Position numbers and translations under genes: made by a program. This document shows, piece by piece, positions 47,264 to 55,449 of a DNA stretch of 64,000 bases (positions are counted from its first letter, which is position 1; each line of letters opens with the position of its first letter). Source of the DNA: Rhodoferax sp. PAMC 29310. Lineage in GTDB: Bacteria; Pseudomonadota; Gammaproteobacteria; Burkholderiales; Burkholderiaceae_C. The stretch is from contig NZ_CP072852.1 in NCBI RefSeq assembly GCF_017948265.1, forward strand, positions 124,001 through 188,000, read 5' to 3'. Under the pieces are notes generated by a model. It was not told the DNA's origin and searched no databases. It saw only the letters and a list, made by a program, of their open reading frames with translations.

Positions 47264-48595
47264 GAGGGTGTAAGAAGTTTTGTGTAAACGGTTATTTGGC
47301 AGGAAACTGCTGTCTTGCATGGAGCCGAGATGACCGTAGAGATGAAACCCTTACCCGCCGAGCTGATTGACGCCCTGTTGGCCGACTACAAAAAGCCCGA
47401 AGACCTGATTGGCCAGAATGGCCTCTTGACGCCGCTCACCAAAGCCTTGGTCGAGCGAGCTTTGCAAGCCGAATTGACCGGCCACCTGGGTCACGGCAAG
47501 AACCAGTTGGTTGCCAATGAAGCGGGCAACACCCGCAACGGGTGCAGCAAGAAAACGCTCAAAGGCGATTTTGGCCAGCTACCCATAGAAATCCCCCGTG
47601 ACCGCGCCGGCACCTTCGAGCCCCAACTGATTGGCAAACACCAGACCCGCTGGAGCGGCTTTGACGACAAGATACTGTCGCTGTATGCCCGAGGCATGAC
47701 GGTACGCGAGATTCAAGGCCATCTGCAGGAGATGTACGGCGCCGAAGTGTCTCCTACCCTGATTTCATCCGTGACCGACGCCGTCATGGACGAGGTCAAA
47801 GCCTGGCAGTCGCGCCCCTTGGAGGCGCTGTACCCCATCGTCTACATGGACTGCATTCACGTCAAGGTGCGCGACAACGGTACTGTGCGGGTCAAGGCCC
47901 TGTACTTGGCCATTGGCGTCAACCTGGACGGCCTCAAAGAGGTACTGGGCCTGTGGATGGCCCAAACCGAAGGGGCCAAGTTCTGGCTGCAGGTGGTGAC
48001 TGAACTGAAGAATCGGGGCGTGGCTGACATCTTTATCGCCTGCGTAGATGGGCTCAAAGGTTTCCCTGACGCCATTGAGGCAGTCTTCCCCAAGGCGACG
48101 GTGCAGCTTTGCATTGTTCACATGGTGCGTCACAGCCTGAACTTCGTGGGGTGGAAACAGCGCAAGGAAGTCGCCGCGGATTTGCGGCTGATTTACGCTG
48201 CGCCCACTGAATCCGAAGCTGAGCGACAACTCACGGCATTCGAGGTCAAATGGGACGATTCCTTCGCTCCGATTGGGCGCTCCTGGCGGCGCAACTGGAC
48301 ACACTTGATACCGTTCTTTGAATACCCGCCAGACATCCGAAAAGTGATTTACACGACCAACGCCATTGAGTCCGTGAACATGAGCCTGCGCAAAATAACC
48401 AAGACCCGCGGCTCGTTCCCAACTGAGGACGCAGTGTTCAAGCTGTTCTATCTGGCACTGAACAACATCAGCCAGAAATGGACGATGCCGATTCGGGATT
48501 GGAAGGCTGCTCTGAACCGCTTTACCATTCAGTTTGACGAGCGCATGCCGCGCGTCTAACTTAACCGCCGTTTACACAAAATTCGGGACACCCTC
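47264..48595 (+). mobile_element. IS256-family insertion sequence with 8-bp target duplication
   Basis: 1332 bp. The terminal inverted repeats begin gagggtgt and share ttttgtgtaaacgg inside (left 47264-47291, right 48568-48595 in reverse). The 8 bases ggccagtc lie directly on both sides (47256-47263 and 48596-48603), a clean target duplication of the size expected for IS256. The single transposase is intact, so insertion is recent. Confidence 0.92.
47330..48559 (+). CDS. IS256-family transposase
   Basis: About 409 residues with the family pattern: LTGHLGHGKN near the start, catalytic Asp in VYMDCIHVKVRDNG, Asp in CVDGLKGFPDAI followed by QLCIVHMVRHSL, and Glu in TTNAIESVNMSLRK. The frame can also begin at 47315; ATG 47330 gives the usual MTVEMKPLP start. 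Confidence 0.92.
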   Translation: MTVEMKPLPAELIDALLADYKKPEDLIGQNGLLTPLTKALVERALQAELTGHLGHGKNQLVANEAGNTRNGCSKKTLKGDFGQLPIEIPRDRAGTFEPQLIGKHQTRWSGFDDKILSLYARGMTVREIQGHLQEMYGAEVSPTLISSVTDAVMDEVKAWQSRPLEALYPIVYMDCIHVKVRDNGTVRVKALYLAIGVNLDGLKEVLGLWMAQTEGAKFWLQVVTELKNRGVADIFIACVDGLKGFPDAIEAVFPKATVQLCIVHMVRHSLNFVGWKQRKEVAADLRLIYAAPTESEAERQLTAFEVKWDDSFAPIGRSWRRNWTHLIPFFEYPPDIRKVIYTTNAIESVNMSLRKITKTRGSFPTEDAVFKLFYLALNNISQKWTMPIRDWKAALNRFTIQFDERMPRV

Positions 48596-49049
48596 GGCCA
48601 GTCCATCAGAAAATTCGGCGTCAAGTCTTGCCTTTTGCGTCGTTGGCTGCCTTTTAAACCACTGATTCATGTCGCAGTCGCTCGAAAGGGCCTTACCAAT
48701 CAACCAGCAGAGGCTGGGGCCGTATCAGCGTCAGGCCCCATGGTGTTCACCAACCGGCCTGACAACTTTGCGCCGAAGATGTCGGCCAGGAATTGAACTG
48801 GGACGTCGACGCTGATACAGACTCGGACCCTTCTCATGAAAAAAGCCCGAACCGTTGCCGGCTCGGGCCAATGGTTGGCTCATCGGGGTCCTCTTTTGAA
48901 TGGGATGGGGGACGATGCGGTGCGCGTAAACGCGGCGCATTTCGACTACTTCCAACGCACCCCGGTCGACCTGCGATGCCAGCAACGACGCGGCAGCTTG
49001 CTCTAACTCAGGGTCGAAACCACCAGGCCGTGCCGTCGCCTGGCACTGA
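48596..49049. other. gene-free stretch downstream of the hydrogenase
   Basis: Starts with the right copy of the IS target duplication. A terminator at 48836-48868 ends the hydrogenase transcript. A frame at 48731-48985 (minus) runs across the terminator and shows no domain, so I do not call it. Confidence 0.45.
48836..48868 (-). terminator. rho-independent terminator of the hydrogenase gene
   Basis: On the minus strand gcccga...tcgggc arms (48845-48850 and 48863-48868) are followed by a T-run (plus-strand aaaaaa at 48839-48844). It lies about 180 bases past the hydrogenase stop. Confidence 0.7.
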
Positions 49050-51122
49050 TCACAGGATATGCCGCACGAGTTTTCGGATCACGGTTCGGTCTTGGCCGTC
49101 TCTGAGGACTGTCTCGGTTTCGACGCTGAATCGGCAGTGCTCACCGGCCGGCGTGATGATCGACAGATCGTTGACATCGGCGGCGGAGGCCATGCGGTGT
49201 CTTGCATAGCCCGGGCCCTGTTGGAGCGGGGGAAGACGGGTGGTTATGAATGCTTCGATGCGTGCGGCGCCGTGAATGTCGCCGAAGGGCGATGCCGTGG
49301 ACCAAGTTGCTTGCGGATGCAGCAATGCCGCTGCGGCGCTGCCATCTCGCCTGTCCACGCCATCGAGAAACCGCATCAAGAGCGACCGCTTGGAGTGGCG
49401 CGCGGCGAAGGTGGTGTGCAGCAGTGCGTGTGCCTCAGCAGAGTTCGGGTGTTTCAACTGCGTTGCATACAGTTTCTGAACATCCTGGTTTTCGTGCGAC
49501 CGCCGCTTCGGTGCCTGTTTGTCGATTGCGTAGATGGCTTTCATGCGCTTTTCGAGAATCAGCGGGTCCATGGACTTGGGTTCACCGCCGCCGCCCAGGC
49601 AACCACCGACACAGGCCATGACCTCGATGGCCACGAAGTCCTGGCGCCAGCTGTCGTCCTTCAACAGTTCTTGCGCGGCGGCGATGCCATTGCAGATGGC
49701 AACCCGACCCAGCCCGGGCACTTCGGCGGTTTTTATTACCTTGTCCACGCCCCGCAGTTGGTGCCATTCCAGCGGCAGGGTGCTGCTTTGGCCGAGGAAG
49801 TGCGCGGCGGTGCGCACCATCGCCTCCATGACGCCACCCGAGGCACCGAAGATCTGGCCAGCGCCGGTGCTTTCGCCGAGCGGGTTGTCAAACGTGCCGT
49901 CGTCGGCCAACGCGCCAAAAGCGATGCTGCGCGCCCTGATCATTTTGGCCAGCTCGCGCGTGGTCAGCACATGGTCCACATCGCCGGCCATATCGGGTCG
50001 CCGGGCTTCGTCTTTCTTGGCCGTGCAGGGCATCACGCTCACCACATAGGGCTCGTCTTCGCCGCTGGCGAATGCAGGGCCCAGCGTGCTTGAAAAGACG
50101 CCGCGTTTGGTCATGGCGCCGTGCATTTGCTGTGGCGATTTGGTGGTGCTCAGGTTGGGCAGCAGATCGGGCCGGTTGATCTCAACCCAGTTCACCCAGC
50201 CCGGGCAGCACGATGTGAAGAGAGGCAGCCGTTGCCCGACTTTGAGCCGTGTCATCAACTCAGTGCCTTCTTCCATGATTGTCAGGTCGGCCGCAAAGTT
50301 GGTGTCGAAGACGTGGTCAAAGCCCAGTTGCCGCAGCGCATTGATCATGCGGCCGGTGCTCACGGTGCCGGGTTCCATGCCGAACTCTTCGCTGATCGCC
50401 ACACGTGTTGCTGGCGCTACCTGCACCACAGAAACCCGCCTGTGGGCATCGAGCGTATGGAGTACGTCGTGCCAGTCGGGCGCTTCGATCAGCGCGCCGA
50501 CGGGACACACCAGTGTGCACTGGCCGCAGGATATGCAGTGGGTGTCGGCCAGAGATTGATTGAATACAGTGACGGGCAAGCGGTCAGACCCATGCCCCGC
50601 GAAACCGATCACGTGTTGGCGTTGTCCCGCATCGCCACAGGCATCCGCACACAGGCCGCATTCAACGCATTTCGACAGATCGCGCCAGATGCTCGGTGAG
50701 GTGTGGTCCGTCAGGCGGCGTTCGGGATGGTCGGGCGAGCCTCGAGGAACAAACTCAAATGCATTCACCACCTGGTAGTCGCTGGCCAGACCTTGCAACT
50801 GGCAAGCGCCGTTGGCTTCGCAGCGCATGCAGTCGTTCGGGTGCCGCGCCAGCAGCCATTGCATGTTGGTTTCGCGGAAGCTTCGCAGGGCTGCGGAGTC
50901 GGTCGTGATGCAGCTGGCCTCTTTTGCCACCGTGGCGCACGCCGGTTGTGGTTGTACTTCACCCTCCACTTCGACGAGGCACATGCGGCACACGGCGCGC
51001 GAGGGCAGCCGGGGATAGTGGCAAAGCGTTGGCACATGCACGCCGGCTTTGTTGGCGGCGTCCAGCAAGGTCGACCCCTCGTCAACCTCGACAGACCGCC
51101 CGTTCACGGTCAGATGGATCAT
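49050..51122 (-). CDS. hydA: [FeFe]-hydrogenase with C-terminal NTF2/SnoaL-like domain
   Basis: 690 residues. N-terminal [2Fe-2S] domain with C34, C45, C48, C62. His-ligated [4Fe-4S] site HPNDCMRCEANGAC. Two [4Fe-4S] motifs CVECGLCADAC and CISCGQCTLVCP. H-cluster motifs are intact: FTSCCPGWVNW, VMPCTAKKDE and EVMACVGGCLGGGGEP. The family normally ends at KLYATQLKHPNSAEAHALLHT; here about 111 more residues follow (580-690) with an NTF2/SnoaL-like pattern (LLMRFLDGVDRRDGSAAAAL, GAARIEAFI). ATG 51122 is chosen at MIHLTVNGR. No HydE, HydF or HydG maturase or NuoEF-like partner is in the window, so these must lie elsewhere if it is functional. It could evolve or take up H2, or act as an H2 sensor. 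Confidence 0.9.
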   Translation of the reverse strand: MIHLTVNGRSVEVDEGSTLLDAANKAGVHVPTLCHYPRLPSRAVCRMCLVEVEGEVQPQPACATVAKEASCITTDSAALRSFRETNMQWLLARHPNDCMRCEANGACQLQGLASDYQVVNAFEFVPRGSPDHPERRLTDHTSPSIWRDLSKCVECGLCADACGDAGQRQHVIGFAGHGSDRLPVTVFNQSLADTHCISCGQCTLVCPVGALIEAPDWHDVLHTLDAHRRVSVVQVAPATRVAISEEFGMEPGTVSTGRMINALRQLGFDHVFDTNFAADLTIMEEGTELMTRLKVGQRLPLFTSCCPGWVNWVEINRPDLLPNLSTTKSPQQMHGAMTKRGVFSSTLGPAFASGEDEPYVVSVMPCTAKKDEARRPDMAGDVDHVLTTRELAKMIRARSIAFGALADDGTFDNPLGESTGAGQIFGASGGVMEAMVRTAAHFLGQSSTLPLEWHQLRGVDKVIKTAEVPGLGRVAICNGIAAAQELLKDDSWRQDFVAIEVMACVGGCLGGGGEPKSMDPLILEKRMKAIYAIDKQAPKRRSHENQDVQKLYATQLKHPNSAEAHALLHTTFAARHSKRSLLMRFLDGVDRRDGSAAAALLHPQATWSTASPFGDIHGAARIEAFITTRLPPLQQGPGYARHRMASAADVNDLSIITPAGEHCRFSVETETVLRDGQDRTVIRKLVRHIL

Positions 51123-51237
51123 GGCGTTCCGGTTATGAATGGCAAATGCCGGGAGCGTGGATGGGAAGCAGAGGACCCCATCGCCTTGGAAAGCATAGGT
51201 CAAAACGCGCAATTTATCCAGTGCGGCGACTTCCTCA

Positions 51238-51313
51238 GACTTGTTTCGATGCCGATGGGATTGCGCAGGGTGCGTTTATCCAGGGCGGGGACGCGGCCCT
51301 ATCGAAACAAGTC
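51238..51313. promoter_or_regulatory. 13-bp inverted repeat upstream of the hydrogenase
   Basis: gacttgtttcgat (51238-51250) and its exact complement atcgaaacaagtc (51301-51313), 50 bases apart. A second pair, gatgccga and tcggcatc (51248-51255 and 51312-51319), overlaps the first, so alternative pairings exist. The hydrogenase start is 116 bases away. Confidence 0.45.
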
Positions 51314-51502
51314 GGCATCGGATCGCGCCTTTGAGCCGGACTGCCCGTCGGCCAATTCCGTCTGAAAAAACTGCGAGAAGTCGCAACTTTCCTGCGAGAG
51401 CTGGATGATGGACGAAATCAACGCGCTCTTGCGCTCACCCCGATGCAAGGCCACGTATTGCACCTCGGGCAACGCGAGGGAAGTCTCGATCACGCCCAGC
51501 AC
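51299..51502 (-). pseudogene. possible LysR-regulator C-terminal fragment
   Basis: A 67-codon frame reads VIETSLALPEVQYVALHRGE and KSALISSIIQLSQESCDFSQF. This looks like the end of a LysR effector domain (ALHRGERK...IIQL). Nothing upstream in any frame gives the rest. It may be what remains of a former hydrogenase regulator. Weak assignment. Confidence 0.3.
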
Positions 51503-51598
51503 ACCGGCGCGCAGGCGCCGGGGCCCGGTGGCCCTGCTGTGCGGCCAATCTGTAAGCCAAGGGCTGTGCCCTGGAGCCGCCCCTGACCTGAACCCTTA

Positions 51599-51623
51599 CA
51601 GTGTTTGTAGCGCTTGGGCAGGC
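51599..51623. repeat. 25-bp direct repeat, right copy
   Basis: cagtgt followed by ttgtagcgcttgggcaggc; one mismatch to 47200-47224. Confidence 0.75.
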
Positions 51624-51685
51624 AGACGAGAGCCTGATGGCCGTCTCAACATCGCTCTGGCAGTTTCTTTCCAAAATTTCATGCC

Positions 51686-51743
51686 AAATTGGCCTCTAGC
51701 CCCTATTTAATAGGCGGAAGCAGCTATTCACTTGATAGTGCTA
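51686..51743. repeat. dispersed Comamonadaceae-type repeat, copy 4
   Basis: aaattggcctctagcccc, then tatttaataggcggaagcag and ctattcacttgatagtgc. It is a full-length copy with small changes. Confidence 0.75.
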
Positions 51744-51922
51744 TGTGTATCCAAAACTGCTCCCTGTCAAGCCTGCGCAGCGCACGGTCATCCGTTTTTT
51801 CCCGCAGGCCCCGCTTTATTCAGCGACTTTGCGGGGGGGGGCGTCGGTTTGTTGAACACTGCGGGATGACGCGAGTGTCGAGTCAGTTATAAATCAACGA
51901 CTTACAACTATGGGGAGAAAAA

Positions 51923-52012
51923 ATGGCTCAAGACGGCTTTGTTCATCAGCAGGATTCACTTCGTTCGTTCCTTAGGTTTCAAAACTACCTACCCAGGCTG
52001 TGGACAGCATGA
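51923..52012 (+). CDS. 29-aa leader ORF coupled to the GNAT gene
   Basis: ATG 51923 follows a GGGGAGAAA ribosome-binding site and encodes 29 residues (MAQDGFVHQQDSLRSFLRFQ...). Its TGA overlaps the ATG of the acetyltransferase gene. The GNAT ATG itself lacks a ribosome-binding site, so this leader may drive its translation. It may also be the remnant of a larger gene. Confidence 0.4.
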   Translation: MAQDGFVHQQDSLRSFLRFQNYLPRLWTA

Positions 52013-52551
52013 GTTCAGTCATTATTCGGAGCGCGGAGTTGTCCGACGCTCGGGCGCTTGCAAAACTTGCGGCGCGCACGTTTGAAGAAACCTTTGGCGC
52101 AGACAACAGTCCAGAAGACCTCAAGATCCTTTTGAAGGCATCCTATGGCGAAGCGCAACAAGCCCATGAGATTGCAGACAAGGATGTTCGAACTTTGCTC
52201 GCTTACCTGGACAAGGAACTCATCGGATTCGCTCAAGTGCGTCGCAAGATTTTTCCGACTTGCGTTGTGGCTCAGAACCCTGTTGAACTACATCGCTTCT
52301 ATCTGGCTCGCTCTGCCCACGGAACAGGAGCGGCCGAGCCGTTGATGGTCAGCGCACGCGAGGCCGCTCAAGAACTCGGGGGTCTGCATTTGTGGCTCGG
52401 TGTCTGGGAGCGCAATCCAAGAGCGATTGCTTTTTACCTGAAGTCGGGTTTTACGCAAGTCGGGAGCCACAATTTCGTAGTCGGCAGCGACACGCAGACG
52501 GACTGGATTTTCATCGCGCCGCTCCCGAAGGCGGGCGCGAGTTCAACTTGA
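52009..52551 (+). CDS. GNAT family N-acetyltransferase
   Basis: 180 residues with an N-terminal IIRSAELSDARALAKLAA strand-helix, the acetyl-CoA loop region ARSAHGTGAAEPLM (a variant of RxxGxG/A), and WERNPRAIAFYLKSGFTQVG, the typical last motif. It transfers an acetyl group to an amine; the substrate is unknown. First of four small same-strand accessory genes. Confidence 0.82.
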   Translation: MSSVIIRSAELSDARALAKLAARTFEETFGADNSPEDLKILLKASYGEAQQAHEIADKDVRTLLAYLDKELIGFAQVRRKIFPTCVVAQNPVELHRFYLARSAHGTGAAEPLMVSAREAAQELGGLHLWLGVWERNPRAIAFYLKSGFTQVGSHNFVVGSDTQTDWIFIAPLPKAGASST

Positions 52552-52626
52552 CCATTATTTCCAGCGGATCGCCTTCGGTAACGGCTGAATTCGAACCCTA
52601 GGCCACCAAACAACCATCATCACTCC

Positions 52627-53277
52627 ATGTCCATCTCAAGAGCCTACTCGGCGTGGGCCGCCAACTACGACGCCGACCCCAATCTCACCCGCGATCTCGA
52701 CGAAGAGGTGACCCGCCGTCTATTGGGGGATGACCGGATTCCTGTCGTGGTCGAAGCCGGGTGCGGAACGGGCAAGAACACCGAATACTTCAGCCGCATC
52801 GCCGACGAAGTACACGCCCTCGACTTCTCGGAAGGCATGCTCGCAGTGGCGCGCAGTCGTGTGACGTCGCCCAATGTGCTCTTTCAGCAAGCGGACCTGA
52901 CTTCTGACTGGCCTTGCCCGGCAAAAATCGCGCACCTCGTCTCCTTCAATTTGGTGCTGGAACACGTTGAACTGCTGACGCCGGTCCTGCGCCAAGCCAC
53001 CGATACGCTCGTACCGGGTGGCAGGCTGTTTATCAGCGAGTTGCATCCGTTCAAGCAGTACCAAAGTCGCCAAGCCAGGTTTTTGGAAGCGACGGGTCAG
53101 GAGGTCAAAGGTCAGGCCTACACGCACCACATCTCCGATTTCCTCAAAGCAGCCGAGGCGTGCGGGCTGGAGCTGGTTCGCTTCAACGAGTGGTGGCACC
53201 ATAAAGATCAACCGGATTCAGTTCCCCGTTTGGCCACCTTTTTGTTTCGGCTTCCGTCAAGTGGCGCTGCGACCTGA
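52627..53277 (+). CDS. class I SAM-dependent methyltransferase
   Basis: 216 residues. Motif I VVEAGCGTGKNTEYF near residue 42, acidic loop HALDFSEGML, and motif IV region LVSFNLVLEHVE. It resembles the UbiE/BioC-like Methyltransf_11 group. The substrate is unknown. Start ATG 52627. Confidence 0.85.
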   Translation: MSISRAYSAWAANYDADPNLTRDLDEEVTRRLLGDDRIPVVVEAGCGTGKNTEYFSRIADEVHALDFSEGMLAVARSRVTSPNVLFQQADLTSDWPCPAKIAHLVSFNLVLEHVELLTPVLRQATDTLVPGGRLFISELHPFKQYQSRQARFLEATGQEVKGQAYTHHISDFLKAAEACGLELVRFNEWWHHKDQPDSVPRLATFLFRLPSSGAAT

Positions 53278-53308
53278 CCCCTCACTCAATCAAAGCACCA
53301 CCTTCACC

Positions 53309-53740
53309 ATGCTTATTTCCGGAACGCAAGCCCTCATCGTTGGCGGTGCACTCAGCACCGCGGCCGCCGTTGCGCATCTGGCCTGCATTCTTCTTGGGCC
53401 AGCGACGTACCGCTTCATGGGCGCAGGGGAGAAGATGGCTCGCGCCGTCGAGGCCAAGCGGCTTCGCCCCACGCTCGTCACACTCGCTATCGCCGGTATT
53501 CTCTTCACTTGGGCCGGATACGCATTCTCCGGGGCAGGTGTGATTGGCCACCTGCCGTTTACCAAAGTGGTTCTCCCCGCCATCTGTGTCGTTTACCTGG
53601 GGCGAGCACTGGCTTTTCCGCTCCTCAAGCCGCAATTCCCTGAAAACTCCCAGACCTTCTGGCTGGTCTCTTCGGGTATCTGCCTGGTCATTGGGCTGGT
53701 GCATGGTTATGGGGTGTTTCTGCAGTGGCTCATGCTGTGA
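53309..53740 (+). CDS. four-helix membrane protein
   Basis: 143 residues with four membrane helices: ALIVGGALSTAAAVAHLACI, LVTLAIAGILFTWAGYAFSG, VVLPAICVVYLGRAL and WLVSSGICLVIGLVHGYGVF. It has the look of small DoxX-like or DUF proteins but I cannot assign it. It starts at ATG 53309, 31 bases after the methyltransferase. Confidence 0.65.
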   Translation: MLISGTQALIVGGALSTAAAVAHLACILLGPATYRFMGAGEKMARAVEAKRLRPTLVTLAIAGILFTWAGYAFSGAGVIGHLPFTKVVLPAICVVYLGRALAFPLLKPQFPENSQTFWLVSSGICLVIGLVHGYGVFLQWLML

Positions 53741-53772
53741 CGCCTGTCCCTCAAGTCAAACGTTAAGTGCGA

Positions 53773-54156
53773 ATGACGACATTTTCTGCTGAGGAGTTGG
53801 CCCATCGCCGCCCTGTTTGGGAAGCGCTCTCTGACCTGTTCCTGGACACCGACGTTTCCTTGATCAGGCAGTGGTGCGTGGACATTTTGGTAGCGTCGCC
53901 TTGTTCAGAGGACGAGCTCGAGTTCATCTTGATTGATGAGGTTTACCCGGTTTGCAAGTACAACTTGCTGAGTGTGGCGGGCGTGTGGTCCGGGTTTGAT
54001 CTGCAGTGGCTGGAGAGTCGTATTTTGCAGCGCGCCTCATCCCGGTGGAAGGCGTTTCATTCATGGAATCTTGGGCGGTTGACGGTCCCCCGATCAATGG
54101 AGTGGCGCGCTACGAAATCCGCCATTCGCGTCGCGAGCGAGAAAATCATTCACTAG
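53773..54156 (+). CDS. DUF7079-like protein
   Basis: 127 residues starting MTTFSAEELAHRRPVWEALS, followed by DLFLDTDVSL and ELEFILIDEVYPVCKYNLLS. This matches the small DUF7079 family as I know it; function unknown. The gene starts just after gttaagt, which resembles the core of integron cassette sites, but no matching partner site was found. The frame could also begin at GTG 53767. Confidence 0.65.
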   Translation: MTTFSAEELAHRRPVWEALSDLFLDTDVSLIRQWCVDILVASPCSEDELEFILIDEVYPVCKYNLLSVAGVWSGFDLQWLESRILQRASSRWKAFHSWNLGRLTVPRSMEWRATKSAIRVASEKIIH

Positions 54157-54325
54157 CGCCACGCTATGGACTCTGCGCGAAAGCCCGCGGGGGCTAGCGA
54201 ATTCGATCATTGAACGTCAGCGCCGGCCCACAATCAGTTTCTCTGTCGGCGCCGGATCAACGTGACTTGGGGGGGGCTTCATACCGACAACGCTGCTGGA
54301 TCGATCGGCCGTGAAAATTTATAAG

Positions 54326-54382
54326 ATATTGGCCTCTAGCCCCGGTTAAGCCAGCGTAGCTAGCTATCAAAAAAATAGTAAC
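54326..54382. repeat. dispersed Comamonadaceae-type repeat, copy 5
   Basis: tttataag just before, then atattggcctctagccccgg, and after a short variable part agctatcaaaaaaatagtaa. It lies between the DUF7079 and Stealth genes. Confidence 0.75.
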
Positions 54383-54396
54383 TTTGGTCCCGCCGG

Positions 54397-55449
54397 CTAT
54401 TCAATGTATTGCGCAGACGGTATTTTTTCGTCTGCGCCTTTGGTCCAATGCGGTACCAAGGCGCCATCAAGGCCTTCATAGCGTGATTCGTCGCTAAACA
54501 AGCCTTGCAAGGCCGCTTTGAGTTGGTGCAGGCGGATGTCGTCGGCCGGCGCGTTGTCCAGGGTGTCGTTCAGACAAAAGAAGTGCAGGTCTCCAAAGCC
54601 CTGGATCACGCGGTCCATGCATGAGGCCTGAGGCGCCTCACCGGTTGCAACGTAGACGTGCGCATAGTCCCGCATCCGGGCGTGGCCATGGGCCAGGGCC
54701 CAGCGCATCACAAAATCAGAGACGATGGTCGGCTTATCCCAGGCGCGAAAGACGGTGCTGCGCACCTTGCTGAAAAGCTCCGGGGCAATGGCCTCCAGCG
54801 CGAACAACATGGACTTGCGCATGGCGCGAGGCGAATGGGCGAACGTTTGGTAGGTGTGGTGATAGTGCAGCTGCAGGCCGTCAGACGCGTGGGCGTCCAA
54901 CCACGCGATCGACAGGCGGCAGGCGTTTTCAAGTGCGTTGGAATCTTTTTTCAGCGGGCCCGCAGGTACTGCCAGATCGTCGGACCAACCGGCATAAATG
55001 CCATCGTCCCAAAACCAGTCGGCCAGATCGACAGGCGCGCCAAAGAACACGTCGTCATTGAAATAGAAGTAGCGCTCCGACAGGCCAGGGATGCGATGGA
55101 TGTAAGACTCAATATGGGCGGAGTCAAATGTTGGCAGTGCGTTGGCAGGAATCAGATCGCGATGGTCCACGATGCTGAGTTGCGGATGCGCTTGCAGCCA
55201 GGCAGGAACCTGGCCATCGGTGACGATGTAGACATGCCCGTGTTCCGGAAAAAATCGGTCCAGCGCGCGCAGGCTGTAGCGCAGTTCATCGTTGTCGCGA
55301 AATCGGCCTTCGACGTCGCCATGGGCGGCTATTTGCTGGCGTTGGTTTGTATCCAGTTTTTGCTGTGCGGCCAGGCGCTTGCTGCGCCAGGCTGGGTCGC
55401 TGCCATCCACCCAGAGATAGACGATATCGACGGGTCCGTTTGTGTTCAT
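54397..55449 (-). CDS. Stealth-family sugar-phosphate transferase
   Basis: 350 residues with the Stealth conserved regions in order. CR1 is VDIVYLWVDGSDPAW. CR2 is RFRDNDELRYSLRALDRF, with IVTDGQVPAWL and ESYIHRIPGLSERYFYFNDD. CR3 is around ALENACRLSIAWLDAH with HHTYQTFAHSP. Later is FVMRWALAHGHA. Such enzymes transfer hexose-1-phosphate units to surface or capsule polysaccharide. ATG 55449 is chosen because CR1 follows at once; the frame runs on to 55764 through a dispersed repeat. Confidence 0.85.
   Translation of the reverse strand: MNTNGPVDIVYLWVDGSDPAWRSKRLAAQQKLDTNQRQQIAAHGDVEGRFRDNDELRYSLRALDRFFPEHGHVYIVTDGQVPAWLQAHPQLSIVDHRDLIPANALPTFDSAHIESYIHRIPGLSERYFYFNDDVFFGAPVDLADWFWDDGIYAGWSDDLAVPAGPLKKDSNALENACRLSIAWLDAHASDGLQLHYHHTYQTFAHSPRAMRKSMLFALEAIAPELFSKVRSTVFRAWDKPTIVSDFVMRWALAHGHARMRDYAHVYVATGEAPQASCMDRVIQGFGDLHFFCLNDTLDNAPADDIRLHQLKAALQGLFSDESRYEGLDGALVPHWTKGADEKIPSAQYIE

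Larger units (their letters stand above)
51123..51922. other. non-coding stretch upstream of the hydrogenase
   Basis: Holds a perfect 13-bp inverted repeat, a possible LysR-type fragment, the right copy of the 25-bp repeat (51599-51623), a dispersed repeat (51686-51743) and a G9 run near 51833. No intact gene is seen. Confidence 0.5.

Noticed and set aside
48731..48985. 84-residue minus frame downstream of the hydrogenase
   Set aside because: It runs through the rho-independent terminator at 48836-48868 and has no domain.
49059..50093. 344-residue plus-strand frame opposite the hydrogenase
   Set aside because: Shadow of the hydrogenase frame, which carries all diagnostic Fe-S motifs.
51833..51841. 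G9 run as a phase-variable tract
   Set aside because: It is not within or just upstream of any supported gene.
53760..53770. gttaagt as an integron attC core
   Set aside because: Matches GTTRRRY, but no partner RYYYAAC site was found within 140 bases and no integrase is in the window.
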